Source of the DNA: Spirochaetaceae bacterium
GTDB taxonomy: Bacteria > Spirochaetota > Spirochaetia > Treponematales > Breznakiellaceae
Reading direction: 5' to 3'
NCBI GenBank assembly: GCA_031283025.1
Contig: JAITCP010000034.1
Location: forward strand, 1 to 12,501
Length of the DNA stretch: 12,501 nt
Position numbers and translations under genes: made by a program
Shown: piece by piece, positions 6,850 to 12,501 of the stretch
Numbering within the stretch: the stretch's first letter is position 1
Layout of the letters: every line of letters begins with the position of its first letter
Notes under the pieces: generated by a model
Seen by the model: the letters and a program-made list of their open reading frames with translations, nothing else
Database searches by the model: none
Told to the model about the DNA's origin: nothing

Positions 6850-7251
6850 CTAAACGTTATTAAGATCATGGAGCGAATCAAAAGGGTACAGAACGCCGAT
6901 GCTCGTATCAACCTTATCCGGGCCGGAACCGGCAAAACGAACCGGAGCGCCGCTTTCCATAAACTCGCTCAAAACCTGGCGGCAGGCGCCGCATGGGCCA
7001 ACCGGCTCTTTTGAATCGGGGGTGGCGATTGCAAGGGCGGTAAAGGAACGGTATCCCCGGCTTACCCCCTGAACCACGGCGCTCCGCTCGGCGCAGATCG
7101 TCAGGCCGTAGGAACGGTTCTCCACATTACACCCGGTAAAAATCGTACCGTCTTCCGCCAAGAGAGCCGCCCCAACCCTGAACCGGGAATAAGGAGCATA
7201 GGCCGCATCCGCCGCTTTAAGGGCAATGCGGTACAATTCATCCATGTCCAT
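6850..7251 (-). CDS. cdd: Cytidine deaminase
   Basis: Cdd deaminates cytidine and deoxycytidine to uridine and deoxyuridine in pyrimidine salvage, using a zinc-activated water. The 133-residue protein has the usual length of the homotetrameric class. YAPYSRFRVGAALL (residues 18-31) and TGCNVEN (39-45) form the substrate pocket. CAE (53-55) supplies a zinc Cys and the catalytic Glu55, and PCGACRQ (86-92) supplies the other two zinc Cys. The frame is open up to 7356, but GGAGG six bases upstream of the ATG at 7249-7251 fixes the start. A second ATG two codons later is also possible. It is the last gene of a minus-strand run with two exported hypotheticals, 25 bases after the preceding one, so co-transcription is likely. 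Confidence 0.95.
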   Translation of the reverse strand: MDMDELYRIALKAADAAYAPYSRFRVGAALLAEDGTIFTGCNVENRSYGLTICAERSAVVQGVSRGYRSFTALAIATPDSKEPVGPCGACRQVLSEFMESGAPVRFAGSGPDKVDTSIGVLYPFDSLHDLNNV

Positions 7252-7276
7252 AGTTTTCCTCCAGCCTGGCAGGCAT

Positions 7277-7774
7277 TTACAGTTTTCCGTCAATGAAGTA
7301 CCAGTACCCGTATATATAGAGGTATCCGTCATCATTGTAAACAAACCCGTTGTCATCGCTTTTATAAAACTTGATCAACATGGTTTTATCTATGTTTTCA
7401 TGGTACGATGTTATGCCGTATTCCCAATTCTCCCATATTTGTTCCAGAATGGATTCAAGCGTTTCATTATCCGGAAGTTCATTTGCCCCGGTCTGATACC
7501 ACTGCTGCCAGTACCCTTCCATTTCCGCTCTGTCTTCAAAAATCACTGTTCCGTCTTTTTCTATGTACCGCCGTTCATAATTCCCGCCTTTAACGGCTCT
7601 TTTTATCCGCAAAACGCCCGTCTGAGTTCTCCATGATATTACGGCAATGGGGGTTCCCAATTGTTTTGAAATGTCTTCCAGGCTGAGGATGCCTTCACCT
7701 TCAAGCAGAAAATCTTCCTGCGGGAATGAAGAAAAAGAAACGAGCGTCAGAAAAACCATGAAAAGCCGTTTCAA
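7277..7774 (-). CDS. Exported hypothetical protein
   Basis: I do not recognise this 165-residue protein. It begins with a signal peptide (MKRLFMVFLTLVSFSSF, cleavage probably before or near QED), so it should be exported. The mature part is acidic and rich in Trp and Tyr, with VISWRTQTGVLRIKR in the middle and a tyrosine-rich C-terminus (YNDDGYLYIYGYWYF). The frame start given here is a TTG at 7772-7774. It supplies the Lys-Arg n-region expected of a signal peptide, but its ribosome binding site is weak. The ATG at 7757-7759, five codons later, is an alternative that lacks those basic residues. It follows the upstream gene by 10 bases and precedes cdd by 25, so the three probably form one transcript. 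Confidence 0.72.
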   Translation of the reverse strand: MKRLFMVFLTLVSFSSFPQEDFLLEGEGILSLEDISKQLGTPIAVISWRTQTGVLRIKRAVKGGNYERRYIEKDGTVIFEDRAEMEGYWQQWYQTGANELPDNETLESILEQIWENWEYGITSYHENIDKTMLIKFYKSDDNGFVYNDDGYLYIYGYWYFIDGKL

Positions 7775-7784
7775 TGTATCTAAC

Positions 7785-8135
7785 CTACAGCCCGATTATG
7801 GTTTTGAAAATGAAGACAATCATATCCTCATAAAACAACACAAGCCGCAGCGCATCATCCGGAAATATGCCGTAGGGAATATTTTCTTTTTCCAGCGCTC
7901 TTAAAAAGATTTCGGCGTCTTCCGGGGTTATAAAGTTGATTAAATACAGCGCCTGACCTTCCATTTCCGGGACTGTAAGTGTTTCCACATCAGGCATGGC
8001 AAGGGTTTTAAGGTTCTCGTTCCGCCTGACAAGCCCGGAAAGGAACACGGGGAATACTTCTTCAAAATCCTGCGCGAATAGCGCGGGAGCCGTTAACAGG
8101 CCCGCAATCAGCAGGATTAGCGCGATCTTTTTCAT
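7785..8135 (-). CDS. Small exported hypothetical protein
   Basis: This 116-residue protein is unknown to me. It has a clear signal peptide (MKKIALILLIAGLLTAPALFA, cleavage before QDFEE). The mature part is about 95 residues, acidic, with INFITPEDAEIFLRALEKE in the middle and a strongly hydrophobic C-terminus (LRLVLFYEDMIVFIFKTIIG). That end could be a membrane-associated helix or a buried core strand. The start ATG at 8133-8135 is preceded only by AAGAA, a weak ribosome binding site. It is the first gene of the minus-strand run leading to cdd and lies just downstream of a promoter-like sequence and the large hairpin at 8202-8420. Confidence 0.72.
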   Translation of the reverse strand: MKKIALILLIAGLLTAPALFAQDFEEVFPVFLSGLVRRNENLKTLAMPDVETLTVPEMEGQALYLINFITPEDAEIFLRALEKENIPYGIFPDDALRLVLFYEDMIVFIFKTIIGL

Positions 8136-8140
8136 TTCTT

Positions 8141-8170
8141 ATTATGATACCGGCTTATACGCATTGTCAA
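8141..8170 (-). promoter_or_regulatory. Promoter-like sequence for the 8135-6850 gene run
   Basis: On the minus strand a perfect TTGACA (8170-8165) is followed, after 18 bases, by CATAAT (8146-8141). The predicted transcription start would be at about 8135-8134, essentially at the ATG of the first gene. The message would thus be leaderless or nearly so, consistent with its weak ribosome binding site. An alternative -10 (TATAAG, 8159-8154) has no matching -35 box. Confidence 0.4.
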
Positions 8171-8201
8171 GTTGGTGGATATTACCCGCTATCGAGCAAA
8201 C

Positions 8202-8420
8202 GCTCCGGCCTTTTACCCTGCTTCACCAATGGCCGGGTGTTTCTGATTATTGGGGGAAGCGCACAGCAATATAAACGGTGGGGCCTGTCTCTTGCATACG
8301 CACCCTAAGGTTTTAGGGCACGTATGCAAGAGACACCCACCTCCGCTTTTATTCTATGTGCGCTTCCTACTATCCCCGGAAACACCCGGCTACTACTGCG
8401 GAATGGTAAAAGGCCGGAGC
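8202..8420. repeat. Large segmented inverted repeat (about 100-bp arms)
   Basis: The two arms pair in blocks with nearly equal spacers. Block 1, 16 bp: 8202-8217 with 8405-8420. Block 2, 12 bp (GCCGGGTGTTTC): 8232-8243 with 8379-8390. Block 3, 11 bp (GGAAGCGCACA): 8255-8265 with 8357-8367. Block 4, 15 bp (TGTCTCTTGCATACG): 8286-8300 with 8321-8335. After two mismatches, CCCTAA (8303-8308) closes on TTAGGG (8313-8318) around a small loop. Spacers are 14/14, 11/11 and 20/21 bases and do not pair well. An outer ATTACCCG/CGGGTAAT pair (8181-8188 with 8424-8431) may extend it. No open frame across it is convincing. It could be a mobile palindromic element, a structured RNA or two inverted copies of one repeat. 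Confidence 0.85.
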
Positions 8421-8456
8421 TTCCGGGTAATGCGGGGATATTTGCGATTAAAGAGC

Positions 8457-8574
8457 GGGCATTTGCGGTGCTTTAGGCGGCAGGTATACTCAACCGAGCC
8501 GCAATGCGGCGAAGGTTCCCCTCTTGACGCCGCTGTTTCCATGCTTTAGCTAGGAGTTTTTTCGCAGAAAAAAC
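8457..8574 (+). repeat. Dispersed repeat, copy B, ending in a short hairpin
   Basis: The copy has the same block order as 179-280: gggcatttgc (8457-8466), ggtgctttaggcggcagg (8467-8484), gacgcc, atgctttag, and a final 8-bp hairpin GTTTTTTC-gca-GAAAAAAC (8556-8574). It carries about 40 extra bases after the second block. It follows the large inverted repeat and ends next to the terminator-like hairpin of the CHAT gene. Confidence 0.6.
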
Positions 8575-8611
8575 CCCCATGTTGAAAATCCGCAGGAAGC
8601 GGATTTTCAAC
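8556..8611 (-). terminator. Probable terminator of the CHAT-TPR gene
   Basis: Read on the minus strand, the gene's stop is followed after about 12 bases by a perfect 13-bp stem (GTTGAAAATCCGC at 8581-8593 with 8599-8611, loop aggaa). Then come ATGGGGG and six T residues. The T run is part of a second small hairpin (8556-8574). The gap between stem and T run is a little long for a textbook intrinsic terminator. Confidence 0.45.
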
Positions 8612-8623
8612 GCCCCACTCCCG

Positions 8624-11356
8624 CTAATCCATCATCACAAACGCCGCCCAGTAAAATGGCGACGCATACCGCGAATTTGAGCGCACCTTCCTCTGCGCTT
8701 CCTTGAATGTGTCCTGCTTGCTCTTTCCCGACAGCCAGTTACGGTAGAACTCGCTTATCAAAATTGAAGTCGCCTCGTCGTCTACCTTCCACAGGCTCAT
8801 GATCAATGTCTGCGCTCCGGCCAGCTTAAACGCCCGCTGTAAGCCGAATACCCCCTCGCTGTTGTTCACTTCCCCAAGAGCGGTCTCGCAGGCGGACAGT
8901 ACGATAAGATCGGCTCCCAACAGATTCATTCCCGCTACTTCATCGGCAAGCAAAATGCCGTTCTCCGCCCCTTCTACCGGGTTTTGCTTCCAAGTGTTGG
9001 CCCCGGCCAGTACCAAGCCGGAACGCCGTAGCGAGTTTTCAAAGACTTTTGGTCCTTGTCCCGACTGTTGCAGCCGCGCCTGCTCTTCATAGTTCTTTTC
9101 AATATCCTTGTTGAAAAACCCGTGGGTCGCCAGGTGGATCACCACGGTTTTCTTGCCGTTTAAGGAGAAAAAAGATTCCTTGTTTCCCCTAACGCCGTTG
9201 TACAAACTAGCCGGTATCCTGTTTGTTATTAGTAATTCGTGTATGCCCTTACTTTCAGTGTCGGTAAACTCCAAATAACCCCAAGTTGTTGTCCCGCTTG
9301 TTTTCTGCTGGTAATCAGCGGGATCAACTGAGAACGATAAATCCCTTGAACCGGATCGCGTCCCCGGAACGTTATACGCCTGTGCTTCCCGCCGCATGGT
9401 ATCAGCGTCAACCGTGTACTCAAGCCCGCCGTACACGACAGCGGATTGTGGCTTTCCCGCGGTTTTGTTATTACGGTAAACAATTTCGCGTGTACTGGAG
9501 ACAAGGTTAAGGCCGTATTTGTCCATGAGCCGTGATTTAGCATTTACAGGAATAGCGTTAAAGGATACTTTGTGGAGGAGGCCGGAAGGGGAGTAATAGA
9601 CGGTTGTAACACCTTTAAGAACTTTTTCCAGCGGCTTCCAGACCGTGTTGTAGAGGGCGGGGCCGTTCTCGTCATAGAGAATCCGCGCCTGTTCCTGCGA
9701 TCTCTTGCCTTCAAGTTTAGCGAAAAGCTCCGCCAGCACGCTTTCTTCACAGAGCGGCACCCATTCCGGAGCCTTCATGCCGGGCTTTACAACAAGCGCG
9801 GCGTATTGTGTTTTGCCTGTCCACTTCTTGTCGTAAATCCTAAAGGAAACAAACTCGATAGCGGCTTCTTTTGCTTGCAAACTTTTCTGTACACTCTGCC
9901 AGTTGACAGCCAAATCCGCCTGGAATTCCCTGAATTCCCTTGAGGACTGAGTGAGTGATTTATCTAGAGCTTCGGCCCGTGTTTCAAGGCTTTGGATGTA
10001 CGCTTCATTCCCGCCGCTTTGCCTTTGGGCGCTAATCTGTTGGCGCAAGCGTCCTAACTCCTCAAATTGCGTGATGAGGGCTTGGTTGCCTGAAGCGTAA
10101 ATAGAATCCCGCACGGCGTTGGTGGTGCGGAGCAGCAGGCCCTTGGAAAACAACGCGTTGTCGTAGTTCAGGACGTTGCTTGCCGGGATGGGGTGGTAGA
10201 AGGAGAGGGAGTAGCTTTCTTCAAAAGACACTGAGTTAACTTTCCAATAAGCATCGCGCTGTTGTTCCGTTTGGAAAGAGAAGTTTTGATTTATAAGGTT
10301 AGTTTTTAATTTAATCTGTTCCTGCTTAAACCTAAGCGCCTGCGTATATTCTTTTTTACTCAAATATAGCCCATATAAATTACCCAGTGAAACAGCATAA
10401 TTGGGATGCTCTTTACCAAGTACCTTTTCCTGGATGGCTCTTGACTCCAGATAACAGCTTTCCGCTTTGGCATAATCGCCCATTTCTTTGTACAGCAATC
10501 CCAGGTTGTTTAACGAGGTCGCATAATCGGGATGCTCTTTACCAAGTACTTTTTCCCATATGGCTCGCGCCTCCAGATAACAGCTTTCCGCTTTGGCATA
10601 ATCGCCCATCCTGTAATACAGCCCTCCTAGGTTGTTTAACGTGACCGCATAAGAGGGATGCTCTTTGCCAAATACCTTTTCCCTTATGGCTCGCGCCTCC
10701 AGATAACAGCTTTCCGCTTTGGCATAATCGCCCATGCTGTAATACAGCAATCCCAGGTTATTCAACGTTGTGGCATAAGAGGGATGCTCTTTGCTAAGCA
10801 CTTTTTCCCTTATGGCTCTCGCCTCCAGATAACAGCTTTCCGCTTTGGCATAATCGCCCATGCTGTAATACAGCTCTCCCAGGTTGTTTACCGATTGGGC
10901 ATAATCGGGATGCTCTTTGCCAAGTACCTTTTCAACAATGGCTCTCGCCTCCAGATAACAGCTTTCCGCTTTGGCATAATCGCCCATACTGCGGTACAGC
11001 CCTCCCAGGTTGTTTAACGTGACCGCATAAGAGGGATGCTCTTTGCCAAATACCTTTTCCCATATGGCTCTCGCCTCCAGATAACAGCTTTCCGCTTTGG
11101 CATAATCGCCCATGCTGTAATACAGCAATCCCAGGTTGTTTAACGCGGTTGCATAATCGGGATGCTCTTTGCCCACAGTCTTTTCATAAATGGCTTTTGC
11201 TTCAAGGAAACATTCTATCGCTTTGGCATAGTTACCTTGGTTGTAGTATTGTACTCCCAACCTATTGTAATAGTCCGCACTTTCCGTCTGCGCAAACACC
11301 GCCCCCTGCACAAACACCGCCAACAAAACGGCAATCAGCAAAATCTTCACCTTCAT
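8624..11356 (-). CDS. Exported TPR-CHAT protein (caspase-like protease domain)
   Basis: This 910-residue protein begins with a signal peptide (MKVKILLIAVLLAVFVQGAVFA, cleavage before QTES), so it should act outside the cytoplasm. Residues 28-321 are seven 42-residue tetratricopeptide repeats of the kinesin-light-chain type (consensus around LNNLG-LYYSMGDYAKAESCYLEARAI-EKVLGKEHP-YA), with a degenerate eighth to about 360. A helical, partly coiled-coil region follows (about 400-500). The last 290 residues or so are a CHAT domain. His745 lies in VIHLATHGFF and Cys823 in LIVLSACETALGE, the expected catalytic pair of clan CD peptidases, and LIMSLWKVDDEAT follows. It therefore looks active. The substrate is unknown; TPRs usually bind a partner that controls the protease. 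AGGAG with good spacing supports the ATG at 11354-11356. Upstream lies a row of stem-loops, downstream a probable terminator, and no gene is tightly linked to it. Confidence 0.93.
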   Translation of the reverse strand: MKVKILLIAVLLAVFVQGAVFAQTESADYYNRLGVQYYNQGNYAKAIECFLEAKAIYEKTVGKEHPDYATALNNLGLLYYSMGDYAKAESCYLEARAIWEKVFGKEHPSYAVTLNNLGGLYRSMGDYAKAESCYLEARAIVEKVLGKEHPDYAQSVNNLGELYYSMGDYAKAESCYLEARAIREKVLSKEHPSYATTLNNLGLLYYSMGDYAKAESCYLEARAIREKVFGKEHPSYAVTLNNLGGLYYRMGDYAKAESCYLEARAIWEKVLGKEHPDYATSLNNLGLLYKEMGDYAKAESCYLESRAIQEKVLGKEHPNYAVSLGNLYGLYLSKKEYTQALRFKQEQIKLKTNLINQNFSFQTEQQRDAYWKVNSVSFEESYSLSFYHPIPASNVLNYDNALFSKGLLLRTTNAVRDSIYASGNQALITQFEELGRLRQQISAQRQSGGNEAYIQSLETRAEALDKSLTQSSREFREFQADLAVNWQSVQKSLQAKEAAIEFVSFRIYDKKWTGKTQYAALVVKPGMKAPEWVPLCEESVLAELFAKLEGKRSQEQARILYDENGPALYNTVWKPLEKVLKGVTTVYYSPSGLLHKVSFNAIPVNAKSRLMDKYGLNLVSSTREIVYRNNKTAGKPQSAVVYGGLEYTVDADTMRREAQAYNVPGTRSGSRDLSFSVDPADYQQKTSGTTTWGYLEFTDTESKGIHELLITNRIPASLYNGVRGNKESFFSLNGKKTVVIHLATHGFFNKDIEKNYEEQARLQQSGQGPKVFENSLRRSGLVLAGANTWKQNPVEGAENGILLADEVAGMNLLGADLIVLSACETALGEVNNSEGVFGLQRAFKLAGAQTLIMSLWKVDDEATSILISEFYRNWLSGKSKQDTFKEAQRKVRSNSRYASPFYWAAFVMMD
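10394..11149 (-). repeat. Six near-identical 126-bp tandem repeats within the TPR gene
   Basis: Repeats 2 to 7 of the TPR array share long identical stretches. For example, ctccagataacagctttccg continuing to cgcccat on the plus strand recurs every 126 bases, starting at 10445 and 10571 and four more times. Variable positions cluster at the residues after LNNLG, after EARAI and before KEHP. Repeat 1 (11150-11275) is more diverged. Confidence 0.9.
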
Positions 11357-11381
11357 AAAACGACTCCTAATTTAATATATG

Positions 11382-11612
11382 GGAATCTCTAAAAACCGGT
11401 TGTTTTTAGAGATTCCTTTGCAGTTTCTCGCCCTTTGGGCTGCGAAACGTGCGTTTTTCAGAGGTAAATCTCTAAAAACTGAAGTTTTTAAAGATTCCCA
11501 TATTAGAGTTGTTCAAAAACTTCAGTTTTTGAACAACTACCTATTAAAAATGCAAAATACGCAGTATTTTGCTTAACTTGTTCAAGAACCAACCGGGTTC
11601 CCGTGAACAAGT
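11382..11612. repeat. Array of six consecutive stem-loops
   Basis: The stems are: (1) GGAATCTCTAAAAAC with its complement, 11382-11396/11402-11416, 15 bp perfect; (2) GTTTC and GCCC with GGGC and GAAAC, 11423-11448; (3) AATCTCTAAAAACT, 11467-11480/11483-11496, one mismatch; (4) AGTTGTTCAAAAACT, 11507-11521/11524-11538, 15 bp perfect; (5) GCAAAATAC, 11552-11560/11564-11572; (6) ACTTGTTCA with an inner GAACC, 11576-11612. The last is followed on the plus strand by ctatttttt, and stem 5 on the minus strand by attttt, so either could act as a terminator. The array starts 25 bases upstream of the CHAT gene's ATG. Confidence 0.8.
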
Positions 11613-11793
11613 CTATTTTTTCCCATATTATCTCACAAAGTAGGGGAGTGGGGTTTTTGTCCGTAAGCATTGCGTACTGCTTTCACGCATAGTTTACTCT
11701 ATTCCCTGCCTGCGGCAGGCAGGCCTACTCCCTACTCCCCATTCCCTATTTTATCACAAAGCATTTACTCCCGTTTTTTCACACGGCGATCAC
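11613..11793. repeat. Repeat-rich spacer with GC palindrome
   Basis: I see no gene here. It has a perfect 9-bp palindrome CCTGCCTGC-g-GCAGGCAGG (11706-11724). G-rich and C-rich runs (gtaggggagtgggg, then ctactccctactcccc) face each other. An 8-bp stem pairs ACTCCCGT (11767-11774) with ACGGGAGT (11792-11799). The CCTGCCTGC type of palindrome is common between genes in various bacteria, and its role is unclear. Confidence 0.6.
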
Positions 11794-12033
11794 GGGAGTC
11801 TGTAGGAAAACCCTATTTTGGCGATTTTTTGAATTCGTAACTCTTTATATAGTAAGGAATTATAAAATGTCGGATCCTGAAAAAAGGACTTTTCCTACAG
11901 ACTCCAGAGGCACAGCGCACACGGAGGAAGAGAGGAAAGACAACCGTGCCGCCTACCTGCTGCCTGCCTGTCGGCAGACAGGGCAGGCAGGCCGTGTGAA
12001 GTCTTCAAAAAAATACTTTTCCTACAGACTCCC
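11794..12033. repeat. Three copies of a 16-17-mer, one inverted
   Basis: GGGAGTCTGTAGGAAAA at 11794-11810 is the perfect reverse complement of TTTTCCTACAGACTCCC at 12017-12033, and 16 of the 17 bases recur at 11890-11905. Between the last two copies lies a bulged GC hairpin (CTGCCTGCCTGTC-ggca-GACAGGGCAGGCAG, 11960-11990). A small open frame (11867-12079) runs through these repeats, but I do not support it as a gene. Confidence 0.7.
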
Positions 12034-12058
12034 GGACTCTGCGCTTGTCGAAGCGGCT

Positions 12059-12150
12059 CAGGGACGCACCCGTCCCTAAGCCAGGGACGCACCCGTCCCT
12101 AAGCCAGGGACACACCCGTCCCTAATGCAGGGACGTATCCGCCCCTAGGC
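12059..12150. repeat. Tandem repeat, 4 x 23 bp, each unit a hairpin
   Basis: Units start at 12059, 12082, 12105 and 12128. The consensus is cagggacgcacccgtccc plus taagc, and each unit can fold as AGGGACG-cacc-CGTCCCT. Units 1 and 2 are identical, unit 3 has three changes and unit 4 has more. The last unit runs over the stop codon (12145-12147) of the minus-strand gene. This is not a CRISPR array because there are no unique spacers. Confidence 0.92.
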
Positions 12151-12501
12151 TTGGGCCGCTAACATAAAATCAGACCGCACTTCCCGCAATTCCTTAAGAA
12201 GGTGTGAATGTGTCTTTGCCGAACTCTGCGTTACCACCTTTAGGCGGTACATTTTCCCCGCCTCCAGCGCCGGAACAATCACCTTGAGCGTCCGCGGCTC
12301 GTTTACGGCAATAATTTCCGCTTTTACCGGTGTTCCGCCCTCCTCCGGCTCAAAGAACAGCCCGATAGCGTCCCGGTGCCCCTCGTCCCCTTCCAGTTTC
12401 AACCCGCAGCCATGAATAGCCAGCAGGTTCCCGATGGTTGCCGCCTCGTCCACCAGCTCCGTCGCCTCGTCCCTCGCCTCGGCAATAAGCCCGTCGCTCT
12501 G
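12145..12501 (-). CDS. DUF4469-like Ig-fold protein, C-terminal part (runs off right edge)
   Basis: The frame is open from the window edge, so only the last 118 residues are visible. The visible part starts with an acidic Ala/Glu-rich helix (DGLIAEARDEATELVDEAAT). It continues with IHGCGLKLEGDEGHRDAIG, an ending strand pattern EPRTLKVIVPALEAGKMYRL, and KVVTQSS. This resembles the Ig-like C-terminal domain (DUF4469, Bvu_2165 type) found behind HU-like DNA-binding domains in Bacteroidetes and spirochaetes, where G-x-x-L-x-x-G-D, N-x-P-x-x-L-x-x-x-V-P-A-L and V-x-T-Q are typical. The N-terminal domain, if present, is outside the window. The GTG at 12451-12453 is only an internal codon of this frame. 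The stop lies inside a tandem repeat. Confidence 0.62.
   Translation of the reverse strand, partial: QSDGLIAEARDEATELVDEAATIGNLLAIHGCGLKLEGDEGHRDAIGLFFEPEEGGTPVKAEIIAVNEPRTLKVIVPALEAGKMYRLKVVTQSSAKTHSHLLKELREVRSDFMLAAQA

Noticed and set aside
7252..7356. Longer cytidine deaminase start at 7356
   Set aside because: The extra residues overlap the preceding gene, and a clear GGAGG sits before the ATG at 7251.
8202..8420. Integron attC site
   Set aside because: The hairpin is larger than known attC sites, lacks recognisable R and L boxes, and there is no integrase or cassette series nearby.
8250..8549. Plus-strand open frame of 99 codons
   Set aside because: It runs through the large inverted repeat and the dispersed repeat copy B, has no convincing ribosome binding site, and its sequence reads like translated repeat.
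10387..11017. Plus-strand repeated frames with MLFAKYLFP-type repeats
   Set aside because: They are the antisense of the TPR repeats; periodicity comes from the 126-bp units.
11867..12079. Plus-strand open frame of 70 codons with an AAGGA before the ATG
   Set aside because: It crosses two copies of the 16-17-mer, a GC palindrome and the first tandem repeat unit. The protein shows no domain or coherent composition, so the start signal is probably chance.
12059..12150. CRISPR-like array
   Set aside because: Units are contiguous 23-bp tandem repeats without unique spacers, and no cas gene is in the window.

Overview
The window looks like an accessory-rich stretch of a spirochaete chromosome, most like the termite-gut Treponema group. 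This rests on recognised protein style (secreted TPR/CHAT protein, many signal-peptide hypotheticals, MurC and FolC sequence character) and on dense short hairpin repeats between genes. No 16S or other marker is present, so the genus is an inference. Housekeeping genes are moderately GC-rich; the unknown gene at 3946-4824 and the intergenic repeats read as more AT-rich by eye.

Layout. 1-179 is the edge of an ISAs1-type insertion sequence. 179-696 is an insertion-sequence graveyard: one copy of a dispersed repeat, small hairpins, and the 3' remnant of an IS5-type transposase. 697-3687 holds two divergent housekeeping ligases of the same Mur/FPGS superfamily, murC (-) and folC (+). 3688-4824 is an unrecognised gene behind a strong sigma70-like promoter and a long structured leader; it ends tail-to-tail with an RluA-type pseudouridine synthase (4821-5564, -). 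5605-6849 (+) encodes an exported transglutaminase-like protein and abuts, without a gap, a minus-strand cluster of two small exported hypotheticals and cytidine deaminase (8135 to 6850).

8136-8623 is non-coding and holds a segmented near-palindrome of about 220 bp, a second copy of the dispersed repeat seen at 179-280, and a probable terminator. 8624-11356 (-) is a 910-residue exported protein with seven 42-residue kinesin-light-chain-type TPRs and a C-terminal CHAT (caspase-like) protease domain with His and Cys in place. 11357-12144 is a second repeat-rich region: six stem-loops in a row, GC palindromes, three copies of a 16-17-mer and a 4 x 23 bp tandem repeat that runs into the stop codon of the last gene (12145 to beyond the right edge, -), which ends in a DUF4469-like Ig-fold domain.

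The housekeeping genes (peptidoglycan precursor synthesis, folate polyglutamylation, RNA pseudouridylation, pyrimidine salvage) do not form a pathway together; several are convergent or divergent with very little space. The parts most worth a second look are the segmented hairpin at 8181-8431, the stem-loop array next to the CHAT gene, the leader of the unknown gene at 3946, and the exported CHAT protein itself.
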